Assembly (NCBI GenBank): GCA_015680685.1
Contig: MNCI01027046.1
Location: forward strand, 902,448 to 961,429
Length of the DNA: 58,982 nt
Reading direction: 5' to 3'
Source of the DNA: Gnetum montanum
Taxonomy: Eukaryota > Streptophyta > Gnetopsida > Gnetales > Gnetaceae
In this document: piece after piece, positions 32,808 through 44,707 of the stretch
Position numbering within the stretch: position 1 is the stretch's first letter
How the letters are laid out: every line of letters starts with the position of its first letter
Notes under the pieces: model-generated
The model's database searches: none
The model's input: the letters and a program-made list of their open reading frames with translations, nothing else
What the model was told of the DNA's origin: nothing
Translations under genes and position numbers: made by a program

Positions 32808-35517
32808 ATGATCCCAAAAAGAGGAGGACAAGAAGGACCTTCACAGGGTGCAAGCAAATGCTTGAAGGATGGTAGAGGTTGACCAGGAGAACAAGGCCCA
32901 CTAGCTAAGCATGATAAATAGGAGACCCAATCATTTAACATTCATCAAGAAGCCCCTATTATAGTGCATTCGGTCTAGGAGGAGGCTGCAAGACCACAAG
33001 CTCAAGCGCAGGGACAATGCCTCATGTTATCCCAAGAATGCCTCTAAGCCATCTAGGAGTGATCCATGTTGACCACTGTTATCATGGCAATGAACTTCAG
33101 GCCATTCATGGAATTTTTCCCTGAGGTGGTCAAAACTTAGCTTCAGGCACATCCTTTTTGAAAGTGGTGAATGGTACCTTGATGAGATGTACAAATTTTG
33201 GCACAATAAGGAGGAGGGTACCACCATCAACATTGGCAGAATCTCTATTTCTTACTCAATCAAGGCCATTGTAGAAGCTCTAAACATACCTAATGTGGGG
33301 ACCAAAGTAGCACAACTATTCACAAGATTTGATGTAGAAACAAGGAAGCCATGGATGAAATGGGCATATTATAAAGAAGAGAAAATCTACAATGAGCTAA
33401 CTTTGGAGGAGAGAATTTAGTTCAAAATTGGCACATACCATCTCTTCCCCACTAAAGGTCTGAACAGGATATCAACCTACGTGACCAAAGGAAGTGCAAT
33501 CTTGATGGGAAAATACAATGCCAACCTTGTGCAACTGTACTTCATGGAGATTCAATGGTGGTTTGAGGAAAAAAAGGTAGGGAAGTTAATACTTCCATTT
33601 TCTTGCTTAATCAGGAAGTGCAAGCAAGCTAGAATCCTAGGTTACACCAATGATGTTCCTAGAAGGGCCCAATGCTTCATTCTTTGAGTTTCTCAAACCA
33701 GCAGCACCAAGGAAAGATCATGGTAAAGAGCAAGAACAAGAACTAGAGAAGGAGTAAGAATAAGAACCAGAGCAATGGTGAGAGTATCAAGTTCCACAGC
33801 CACCACTATAGGATTATAGATCCTCAATGAACCATTTGTAGCAAATTGTTGAAACTCTTAGTTGGGGAAGCAAGGATGAATCCAACCTCTTTCAAGTCAT
33901 TAATGATGCTATTTAGCCCATAGTTTTAGTTGATCCATCAAGGGGATAGATTTCTTTGCAATCAGGAGGATAAGCCTAGTGGTCATAGCAAATTTTTGGG
34001 AATGTTGCATCTTTCCAAGTGGTGCTTGAAACTATAGAAGTTGCCATAGTTATGATCATGCAATACTAATATGCGACATGAGTAGCAGAAGCTATAACAC
34101 ACCATATCAAAAATTCCTTTAATGTGCTTGTTGTGTCTCCAATGGACTTAACTAGAACCAGAGATGCACAAATGTTAGCTAGAACCTCAATGACTCCTAC
34201 GACTCATGAGGATGTGCTGAATAGATTGTTGTAAATTGGGCAAGTCATGAAAACCCTCTTCAACATTCCTAGTGAAGTCATTGCTATTTAATTTAACCTC
34301 ATAGCCACCAAAGGAAAATTGGTCATGGCATAAACTAGGGCAAAGCATGTAGAAGTAGAGGTACATTGATTGCAACAAGAGCTCATCTCCTTAAGGATTG
34401 AGAAAAGGAATTCTTCCCAGTTCATTGTGCTTGACCAGTTGGAGTAGTTCTGAATAGAGCAGCTGGGTTAATTGATTGAGTAGAATAAAGTGGTTGAACA
34501 AGAGAAGGAGAAAGTGATCTAGAATGCCTCAAACTTTGAAGCACAAGTATATGCTCATGCTAAGGTACTAACTGCTACTCAAGAGAAAAACAAGTAGCTT
34601 ACTACTAACAATGAAAGGTTGACCACCATAAAGAAATAGAGAAATATCTTGAAGCAGAGCATCCACCAATTGAGGGAGAAATTGGTGAGGATCAAACAAG
34701 ACATAAGAAAATTAGCTAGAGAGAACTGAATCCTCTTAATGGAGGAGGTTTGTGCCATATGTCAGAAGTCTAAAATTGAGATAAGCATGTGGAAGAATGA
34801 GGCTAAAAAGCACAAGAAGCTGAAAGAACACTTTCAAGACCAGATCAGCATGTACAAGCAAATCAATGAGAATGAAATCTAGATCACAATGGCTTGCATC
34901 AATTCCATGTTAGTGCAGAATCCTGACTGGTAGCCCATCTTGGATAGCTATGCCCTAGTCCACCAAGTGGAAGTGAAAAACAAGGATCTACAAATTGAAG
35001 ATTTGAAGGAGTAGATGGCATTACCTAACCTTTTTTATGCTAACCTAGCCATGTTAATAGTAGGTTGGCCCAAAATGAACTAGAACAACAAGTAGTAGCC
35101 ACTTATGCTTTATACAAGGAGTATGTAGATAGAAAAGATGTTCTATAGAAACTTCACATGGCAAACTCAGAACTAGAAACAATTAAGGCTTGCTATTATG
35201 TACAAAGAGATGTAGCTTTAAACCTAGCCAAAAGACTAACCCATTAGCATGAATTGAGAGAAAAGGCTAGGGATTTTGAGGAGAAATGGAGGCAGTTCAC
35301 TTTATGGTATGTAAAAGCCAATCAAATATTCCTATAGCCATCATGTTTGTGGGATGTACCAACTCCAGCACACATTGGATCATCAACCTAGATGGTGCAT
35401 GACTCGAGAATGGAGGAGGAGAAGTGGAAGGTTCTCTTGAATCATTACAAATTCCAAAATCCTGATGACAAAGGAAAGTAGCCCATGGAAGAGCCATCGC
35501 CTTTGAGAACTACATAG
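32808..35517 (+). pseudogene. Extra ORF of element B
   Basis: Starts MIPKRGGQEGPSQGASK just after GATTGTAG. Two open stretches survive (33,187-33,420 and 33,481-33,687); these include IGRISISYSIKAIVEALNIP, NRISTYVTKGSAILMGKYN and a Lys/Cys-rich IRKCKQARILG. The downstream half is Glu/Lys/Leu-rich and coiled-coil-like, then comes FYANLAMLIVG (about 35,035-35,070), matching LQYANLAIL in element C. It ends TAG after EPSPLRTT. Function is unknown. The N-terminal half has a folded-domain look that I cannot name. Confidence 0.6.
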
Positions 35518-35693
35518 TTTTCCCAATTTTATTATTTTGTTATGTCATGTTCATTTTTTGTAAAACATCACTGTGACATGAAATAGTTAGTTTGTGTGTC
35601 TATTAGAGGTAGTCAATAATCCCATACCTTTCCAATATTTTGTAAAGAATTTTTTCCTCATTTTGTTTAACTCGAGGACACATTTTCATTCAA

Positions 35694-35704
35694 TTGTGGG
35701 GGTA
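35694..35704 (+). other. Polypurine tract of element B
   Basis: TTGTGGGGGTA abuts the 3' LTR start TGATGAGTCATG. Confidence 0.65.
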
Positions 35705-36578
35705 TGATGAGTCATGTTTTGGTAGGGCTCTAATATCAAATTTCAATATCAGAGCCACATTATTGAGGATCTGATATCCGGACACAACCTTTAATGTTGA
35801 GGATCCAATATTGCCTCATCCATGTTAGCCTATAAATACAACACTTAGATGCATGGTTTGGATATTAATGTAGACATAGAGAAGGGAGTAGATAGGTGTT
35901 AGTTTGTTTCTAGTGCATGCCTACAGTGTGATGTTAAGTGAATATATGAAATCCTTATTTGAATGTGACATACTTAGACATGTTACATGTTCGACAATAA
36001 AGATTAAGATTACTTCCATCATTGCAGCATCCACTTAGCTTTATTATTGTTAATTACTTAAATGCTTACTATTTTCCCTAGTTAATGTTTATCATTTATT
36101 ACTCTTTATTGTTTCTATCATCAAGCAGAGTGAGTATGACTAACCATGAGTGCTGAAGGGTAATTACTTGGTAACCTAGTAGTGTTATCATTTAGTACGC
36201 CCAGTAACAGTATGCTTGGTAATCCCAGTGGTCGTTGCACAAAGTCCAAGGCATGTATGGAAGGTTAGGAATTAATACTCATCACACGTAGGCTAGTTTA
36301 GAATTTACTTTTGGTTGTTAAGTAGGTTAAATAATTAATTTCTCTATTATTGTTAGGAGTAGCATAAGGCCACAATAACATCAATTATCATATGCCTCAC
36401 TTTGGACTAAAACATATGTGACAAAGCTACCACTAGTCCAAGTGGGAAGACAGTGAACTACGATCAAGACATAATAATCTAGATGCCACAACTAGTCCCA
36501 TCCATGGAATGCAACCAGATCATGCATGAATGCTTATGATTCATATGGTTTGGCATAGGGGGTATTCGTTGCTCATCA
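35705..36578 (+). repeat. 3' LTR of element B
   Basis: 874 bp. It is the partner of 27,313-28,183, ends GCTCATCA, and is followed by CTAGG. Confidence 0.88.
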
Positions 36579-36583
36579 CTAGG

Positions 36584-38420
36584 ATGCTAATAGAAAAAGC
36601 TGAAAGTTGGTATAGATCATTAGAACCAGATTCAATCCATCGGTGGTCCAAAATGCTTAAGCTCTTCAATGAAAAATACCAAACCTATGAAAAAGTGTCC
36701 AATCTAAGAAGAAAAATCCAAGGGTGGAAGCAAGAAAACCATGAATCCTTGGATATAGCCTTGGACATATACTATTCTCTACTACATAAATGTCCAAGCC
36801 ATGGTTTTTACCAAAAAGAGTAGCTTCTTCACATCATAGATGGGCTTTATAACACAATGAGGGAGATCCTTGGGATCTATGCCCAAGGATAATTATTAGA
36901 AGAAGGAGAGTTGCCGAAAAGGAAGAGTTTAGAGGAATATAACTAGGATCCAACTCTTCTTGGAAAAAAAGGTTCATATGTATGATCAGGAAAAAGATGT
37001 AGCTCTTGATGAGTTGATTTCACACAAAATATTGCTAATACAAAAGTCTATCACTAAGATTGAAGCAAGGGTAGATAAGAGTGGGAGTTGATGAATGAAA
37101 AAGTTACAACCAACTTCAAAATCATAGAGAAGAAGATAAAGTGAAAAGGATTAATTAATCAAAACAAGAAGAGTAAAAAGAACAAAGAAATGGGTAAGAA
37201 CACTTATTGGAAAAAAGGAAAAATAGTTGTAGTAGAAGAGGTTATAGAATCAAGGATAGAAGAGGATGATGGATGTAACATCTGCCAATATGAATATCCA
37301 AAGGACCATTACCCAATTATGTTACATCTACAAGAGTTTGGGGCTTTTTCTTTAAATCCCAAGTTCATAGAAAAGTAAATTCTTAGAGATTACCTTATCC
37401 ACAAGGTAATTATAGACAATCCTACAACTAATGGTACTATCCTAGTGGACTTATCAACCCAAAGACTACTATCAACCGCAATGGCAAAACCCACAGTCAT
37501 GGAGGATGCCATCAACAAACCAGTAATACCCTTATCACCAGCTGAACTCTCATGGATATTATGTTTAACAACATGTTTCTCCAAATGGTTCTACTTCCTC
37601 TACGTCAAATCACTACTACTGTTCTCCTGAATATCATCAACCCATAACATCTCCTGTGGGATCACCATCTTGTGCCTCTTATCCTCCATCACATCCTCAA
37701 TACTCTCATACTTATCTCCAACATATGTCACCATCAATAATGTAGGAAGGACTAGCGCCACAACCTTAACAAAATAATGTCACTTGTGCCATGAACATAT
37801 AGGTGAATGATAATGTTAGTAGATCTTAGCAAAAGTCTCAAAAATGTCCTTTCTTTAGAACAATTTCCACACATGTGAATAAAACTAGTAGACCTACTAG
37901 CTCATTAGAACTAGCATAAGGACAATCTAGTGCAACCCCCTTCCTCACAAAAACAATGCCTTCTAATCTTACACAAAAGCCAACAACCATTACCACTCTG
38001 AGACAAAACATAAAAGATGAACCTATCATTGTGGAGAGATAAAAAATTCCATGCATTACTAATAATGATAAAGGATGTAATTGTGGGCCAAAAGTTAAAG
38101 GTATTAACACAATCCCTATACTAACCCACAATAAATGTGAAAAATAAGTGTGTATGTAAAACCAAATTTATACAATAGTCGCTAAACAAAAAAGACACCC
38201 AATGGATCATGAATGATAATACAAAACTATTCAAAGATGCATGGAAACATCCAACCCACTTATTAGTTCTAGTCCTAAGAAAATGAATCAAACAAAGAAC
38301 TTAGAGAAGAACATCTTACACTATGACTATACATCAAAAGAAGATGTTAAACAAGGAGACATAAGAACTAAAATAGAAAATAAATAAGGAAACATGTCTA
38401 GACCCCTTAAAAAAAACACC
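36584..38420 (+). pseudogene. gag of element D, part 3
   Basis: Resumes with the core segment: KAESWYRSLEPDSIHRW, then LFNEKYQTYEKV and IQGWKQENHESLD. The knuckle is degenerate (CNICQYEYPKDHYP, about 37,275-37,315). The tail resembles B (ATTGTGGAGAGA-encoded VER, GPK). About 100 codons are open at 36,530-36,823, partly in LTR sequence. No protease, RT or integrase follows. Confidence 0.7.
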
Positions 38421-40308
38421 TTCTAGTCAAGCTAAAGATATGTTTCCAAAAAATTGAAATGTTATTATTATCAATGTTAAATATGTTACCAAGTGAAAAA
38501 TTAAATCATTAAAGATGATAAATGAAAAATTGATGGTGTCTAAATAAGGGAATGTGTATTTTATTTTCCGAATGCTTGCCCATGAGTTTAGTCATGCGGG
38601 AGATGCCCCATCTTGAATTAGGAACTGATAAGTGCATTTTCAATTTTTTGTTTTATGATTTTTGTTCATTTTCCTATTTCTTAAAAAATTTTCCAATTCT
38701 TAATATGTTTTTTATTTCTTGTTATTTTTCTTTTCTATATAATTTTCTCTTTTCTTGAGTCATTTCATTTATGATCTATGAATGTATACTATGTTTTTGT
38801 TAATAAAATTGCCAGTCATAATACAAAAGTTGACACCATGTGTTAGGTCTTTGTCCTATGCTATCAAAATGATTAGGTAAATAATTGTGTAATGCAGTGA
38901 GGCCACATCATCCATCCCTCTAATTATATAGATGAGAGGTCTTTATCATGAAAGTAATATGGTTCTTCTCACATAAAACTAAAATTAATTAATGGTCATT
39001 GTGCCTTGAAGAAAGAGGGAAAGACCAAGTGGGAATTACAAAGGGTGTGACCTTAAGGGTATTTGTTGGGTTCTCTTCTTAACTTCCTTCTTAGGGCCTA
39101 TCACTCCTATTGTATCGTTACTCCTATCGTTAACTAATAAATAGGAAGCATGTATTTGCATGGTGTGTTTCCCATGAAAAAAAAGAAGAGAAGACAAAAA
39201 AGAGCAAGAAAAAAAAACAATGGGAATTCAAAGCACACTCCTTAGACATAATAATGGGCTACAAGCACTAGTTATGGGGATAGAAACACATGTTACCCAT
39301 GCCTAAAGGCACCCCTCTAACTAAGGCCCTTCCTTCCTTCCTTCTCTTTTCCTCTCTTTTTGGAGTAATGTTTGTTCTTTGTGGTTGTTGTCGACTCATG
39401 ATGATAGGCAAGAAGGGACACATCAATGTGAGGCCACTATTAATGGTATGGACTTAGTATGAAACATAGACAGATAGGTATGATGGTCATCTTAATCACA
39501 ATTGACATAAGAACCTATTACTGACATGGTTAGGTACCTCGCATCCAAATCTCTACAATCCCTTCTCATCCCATTATTCACCTCATTGCTACATGCAATT
39601 ATGTGCCTAATGGTTTTTTCTAATATAATGCAAGATCCTAACCAAGATAGTTGTGTGCTATTTGGAACAAAGGCATGATCTACATTTAACTTCTACGGTG
39701 CCCATGGACATCTATAGAAGTTGTTATGTAAGGGCATTATGGTAGGAGCCTACTTTGGGAAGGATCCACTTGCATGACTTTTGTTGATCATGGCTCTAAA
39801 CCCAACCTCACATCTTTCAGGGAATTATGAAAACTTCTCAAACTTCATGCATGATTTTGGGACTACTTCTCATCAATTTCAATTAATTTTTACTATTTTT
39901 ATATTGAACTATCCTTCAAATTCAATATTTCTTAGCCATCCTATGACCTAGACTTTTGATTTTAATTGTTTAAAAACTTGTGCACTTTTAGAGTTAAACT
40001 CATTTATCATTTGGGGTGGGGGGAGGACGGGGGGTGTCGTAGGATGAGGGGCTAAGGATGTAATTTTTGAATTTTTTTCTAACATCCCATTTTCGAACAT
40101 TATGGTAACTAATAGTAACAATAATCAAAATGAATTGAATAACTTGATGATTTCAGTTACCTTAGAGCCTTGGGGATCATTATTTTGTAATTACCTTATG
40201 CTTAAATGCTAATTTTTTTTTGAATTTTTAGCTAACCAGGGATCCAAAAAGGGTTAATTATTAAGGAAAAATTACCAAAAACTAACATTGATCCTTTGGT
40301 AATTGCAG
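38421..40308 (+). other. Spacer of element D
   Basis: Same landmarks as in B and C: purine block (ATGCGGGAGATGCCCC, about 38,596), T-rich run to 38,780, CATCCATCC at 38,908, A-rich run at 39,175-39,220, AGGATCCACTTGCATG at 39,760. A G-rich run (GGGGTGGGGGGAGG) at 40,013 is private to D. It ends at TTGCAG before the extra ORF. Confidence 0.55.
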
Positions 40309-40719
40309 GTGCCACTAAAAATAATGCCTAAGAATGAAGGTCATTTACATGGTTAGGAAAAAAGGCCAAAAGGATGATAAAGAAAGATATGCCCATGGAA
40401 AAATGGTAGCACATACAAGGACTAAAGCTTAAACATCATATGGTTGCTAGACCCATGGGACGTTCAAAAGAAAATTTAGTCTATCCTTCAAGAATATTCT
40501 GCATAAAAGAAAAGCATCAATGTAATAATCAAGGTTGGAAAGACTAACATCGTTAGGGAAAAATAAGAAGATTCATCTTCAATTTATTTCTTGAATACCT
40601 CTACAATTTTGTAAACCTTAATGTCTGTCTAGTCTCTTTGTTATTTTGTAATACATCTACTTGAATAAAACTATGTAATGTAGCACTCTAGTTTTGTAAT
40701 GGTAGCTAATCTAGTCTTG
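40309..40719 (+). pseudogene. Start of the extra ORF of element D, truncated
   Basis: GTGCCACTAAAAATA stands where C has ATGGCACCAAAAGGA, so the start codon has become GTG. About 130 codons of decayed sequence follow before element E begins at 40,720. The rest of the ORF and the 3' LTR are not seen. Confidence 0.45.
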
Positions 40720-41626
40720 TAATGAGCGGTGAGGTACCCTTATGCCCAACCATATGAATCATAAAGTGTTCATGCGTGATCTGGTCAAATTCTGTGGACT
40801 TTATAGTTTCTGATGCACTAGTCTTCTAGGAAGTGAATCTTACCCTAAGGTCATTTTTTGTCTTCCCAATTACACTTGTGAAGCTCAAAGGTATGGTTAA
40901 GTGTAATCAAGGCATATGATTTTTATCATTTTATGTTTTAGGTTCTTTGGTGCTTAAAAAGAAAGATAAATTAGTTTAATGACTATTTTGATTTAACTAA
41001 CTAACTAATCTCTAACTAGTCCTAACATAAGCATCTGGTCCAACTTTTTGTACACATCCTGAACCCATGTATCCACTCCAAGGTTACCAAACACTACGCC
41101 ACTAGGTGCACTAAGCAATAATGCTACTAGGATTACCAAGTGGATTTGTGTTACGCTCAAAGTGATCGTACTTATGTAATTAATCTATCTAGCTTATCTC
41201 GCTTAATTACCTAATTAGCTTAATTATTGGAAAACATTGAATAAATAGCTAAGAATACTAAATGCATAAATGAAACATTTAAACTATCCAGAATGCTACA
41301 AGGTTTATCAAGAAGTTTGTCTTTATTGTTGCACACATTGTCATGCTCAGGTACAATAGTAATCGAATAAAGATTTGTACACTCAATGACTCCTACTATG
41401 GGCACTTAGGAAAATATTCTAACTTTCAAATGGAAAAATTGCAAGAGCTTTACTATACTATGACTGACTAATGCCTTAAATGTGGCTAGTGAGCATGCAT
41501 TTATAAGCAAAAATGGACCCTGCATTAATGGGGCTGCATCAATGCATGAAATGATGCATCGATAGGGCCCAATCAATGGGGCCTAGTCAATAAGGCCTCA
41601 TCGACATAGCCAACCATGACTCATCA
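40720..41626 (-). repeat. 3' LTR of element E
   Basis: 907 bp. On the minus strand it starts TGATGAGTCATGG at 41,626. Its end has mutated (TAATGAGC on the plus strand instead of TGATGAGT). It matches 53,103-53,906 along its first 780 plus-strand bases. Confidence 0.85.
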
Positions 41627-41637
41627 TACCCCCATGA
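41627..41637 (-). other. Polypurine tract of element E
   Basis: The minus strand reads CATGGGGGTA directly before the 3' LTR. Confidence 0.6.
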
Positions 41638-41861
41638 ATGAATGGAAACTCATGCTTGAGTTTCTTTACAAAATTGGTAAGGTATGGGTTTATTAATTAA
41701 CTCTAGACTCAACAAATTGACTTAACAAAATTGCATGCCCAAGTGTACAAATCAACACATTACAAAAATTATGGTGTTCATGATACAAAATTGAACACCA
41801 TGACATGACTTTGCAAAATTGGATAGCATGTCCTCTAATGGCATGAAGTCGGTTGTGAAGA

Positions 41862-44707
41862 TCAAATAGTCCCAAGCGATGAAGGTTTGTGAGGCTCTGA
41901 AGGACCTTCACCGGCTTCAGGCATGTGCAACAACTGAGGTGGCTACATCTGCCCTGCTACTACTACAACTTCTGGTGGGAGATGAAAAGCATCCAATAAT
42001 GCTTTTATTTTCTTCTCCTTACTCTTGGGATCATGCATTGTCCACATAGCTTCACCAATGTGGATCGGAACGAGCACATCCCAAGGATAGGGAATCACTA
42101 GAAATAGCTCCTTTACGTTGTTGAACTAGATAATGAATTATTTGTGCTTGATGTTGAATGCTCTGACTGCATATTTCAGCTCCTAGTAATGATTCATTTT
42201 CTTGGCCAAGTTCTTGGCAGTTGATCATTGATCCATGAATTGTGCCCCGAGAACTTTGAGTTCGGCATTTACTGTCTCAAGATTTTATTTGGTGTCCTTA
42301 TGGTACTTGAACTTGACCTTGTAACAATAAGTACGAGCTAGCCACTTATTTTTCCAATTCTGACTATGATTGTCTAGTAGTCAACATTGCCAAGTTTGCA
42401 TAGTAGATATTGGCCAATTCCATGTATTTTGTCATTTCTTCAATCTACAATTCCTTTAGGCAGATCTTTGCTCTATTATATTTATCAATCCCATCAATGA
42501 TGGGCTACCACAGTTCTCTTCCTTGCTAGAGTTGCTGGAGGGCTTCGTTTACTTTTCCGTAGACATTTGAATATGTTTGTCATTTATGTCCTTTTGTAAG
42601 ACAACCTGATCTCTATAGTGATTTTTAACTCTTTCAAACTTGAGAGCCTCATTTTTCTAGGTAGCAATCTTAATGGTAGACTTCTAGCATAAGGCTCAAA
42701 CTTTCTCCATAGACAAATTTTAGTTCTTTATGGCCAATTTCCTCAACTTAGTAGTTACCCTAGCAAGCTACTCTTGTTGTTGATGAATGAATTTTTGCTT
42801 TTGTTGCTTCTATGTTTCAATATTATGTAGGCAATGATTTTCTATGGTTAGTGATTTGTTTTCCTGGCACATCTGAACCAAGTCCTTCTAAATCGAATAG
42901 GTTTTTTCTTTTGCTATAACTTGGGTGAAGATGGTTGTTACCATTTCCTCCTCAACTTGTTTTAGTCGTTCTTGAAGCTGTTGAAAAGCTTCATCTCTAG
43001 TTGTTGCTAGGCTAAGGAATGTAGGATCAGCAAAATGAGCACATAGTTTAGCAACTTCCATGGTAAAGTGTTGGTTCTATGCTTGGGCCATTTCAAGTTG
43101 CCCTTCCAAGATGATGCATTTTCTTTTTGCTTCTAGTAGCTTTGACTGGGTTATAGTGATGTTGTTTGAAAAATTGAAGATATTCGAAATTGGTTGCTTG
43201 GTCCTTACCAGTTGGTCTAGCAATTCTTCATGCTGGGCTACATTCAATCATCCATTGACCATTCCTATGAATGTTTGCACATCTTGAAGTGTAAATACGT
43301 TTGGTATAGATGCCACAAGTGCATTAAGTGCTTCAGCAATTTGGTTAGCAACTACTTCAGTAGCAGTATTCTTCCCTTAGTGTTGCATCACTAGTATAGT
43401 TTCCCCCTCACCCTCCTCCAAATGCACCAAAAAGGATGCAGCATTCCCAGAGACTTCTAGAAATAAATGGTATTGAAGAAAAGACACTGTTACCTCTCAA
43501 GCATTGGAATTTGATTTTGCAGGCAACTGCATTTATTAGGCATAAAATATTGGCCCACCTCTTTCCATTTGGCTAATTGTTCGATCAACTCATTAAGATG
43601 ACTCATCATAGGTCAATATATGGATGGATCTCCACCACTTGTTCCTACATGCTACTCCTGCTCATGTAAGAGCTATTCTTGGATTTTGCACAAACACTCA
43701 ATAGCTACACGAGCTTCCAGCATTGTTTCTTGAGTAGGTGATGGAGGTGGTGGCTACTACTCCCCTTCTTTAAGCATGGAAGATGTCTTGTCCTTCATTA
43801 TTTTAGACCACAAGGCTAAAGAAACATGCTTGATCATGTCATTTGCATAGCGAATAATCCCTACCCTTTTACAAAGTTTTTGAATGAGGCATGGAAAAGG
43901 TAGGGTTTTCCTTCCATGTTCATTTTCTTTAAAGTGCTTCTTGATCTCTAAATAGATTAGTTATGGAAGGTTTGCTAGAAATCTCCAGCTTAAAGTAGTG
44001 CATGCTTGGGTGGAAAAGGTAGTCACCTTACTAGGCCTCACTATTGGATTAAGGTGATAGGTTGTGATTTTGAAGTATATGCATTCTGCCAGTGTGAGCA
44101 TGCCGAACTCCTTACGATCAACCTCATAACACTACTAGGTCCACTCCTTTTTAGCCTAAGGGTTAGCTTGTGTTGACAGCTCTGTTAGTTGTGTCCTAGT
44201 ATTAGGCAAACCTTGCACTTGTGCGATAGCTTCAGCAAAGTAGGACACTTAAATATCCTTGATTTTCACTGTAGAGCTTGCCCTTCTATTATTCTAGAAG
44301 AGGTACATTTCTCCCATATACCACTCCCCATTGGAAGTGATGAATGGCCACATGGAAGAAGTTTGCAATTGTGTTTTCACCTCTATTGGAGCATGTTCTA
44401 GAAATGGCCTAAAGTTTAGTTCCTAGAGAACTAAGCATTGGATATCATGGGGCCTGATGGTGTCGAGGTAGGCTTGTGTTAGTATGAATTCAAGCCTTGG
44501 TATGGGTCCTAGTGCTTCTGATGGAACTTCTTCTTCAGGAATTTGTCAAATAGATTCCACTTCAAGCTTCTCTCAAAGAGGTCCCATTACATGGGTTGCC
44601 TCTGGTAGCTCCTGGGCTTTTTCTTGTTGGCCCCTTTTAGTTTTGGGCCATTTCTCCCTTGGTTTAGAGGGTCCTCCCTCCTACGATCATTTTGTTCTTG
44701 GCACCAT
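41862..44707 (-). pseudogene. Extra ORF of element E
   Basis: Starts MVPRTK at 44,707 and continues with GGPSKPREKWPKTK. It has ELNFRPFLEHAP and a coiled-coil-like middle, and ends with KALLDAFHLPPEVV, PEAGEGP and a TGA at 41,864-41,862. From start to stop it is 2,846 nt, the same as in C, although both copies carry stops. The AG that precedes the start in B, C and D has changed here (GATTACAT before ATG). Confidence 0.6.

Larger units (their letters stand above)
27313..36578 (+). mobile_element. Ty3-gypsy element B, complete, non-autonomous, nested in gag of D
   Basis: 9,266 bp with two LTRs (27,313-28,183 and 35,705-36,578), a primer site, gag, spacer, extra ORF and polypurine tract. It is flanked by CTAGG at 27,308-27,312 and 36,579-36,583, and removing it rejoins D's gag cleanly. 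No RT, RNase H or integrase motif is visible between gag and the extra ORF, so it must have moved using enzymes from elsewhere. The LTRs differ at many positions, mostly transitions, so the insertion is old. Confidence 0.88.
10418..40719 (+). mobile_element. Ty3-gypsy element D (non-autonomous), interrupted by C and B
   Basis: D consists of 10,418-11,938, 26,990-27,312 and 36,584-40,719. It has a 5' LTR, a tRNA-Asp-type primer site, gag in three pieces, a long non-coding stretch, and the start of the extra ORF. No RT or integrase is recognisable between gag and the extra ORF, as in element B. The 3' LTR was not found: D ends against element E at 40,719, and the remainder is not visible beyond E. 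The two nested elements share D's LTR termini and gag motifs, so relatives inserted into relatives. Confidence 0.75.
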
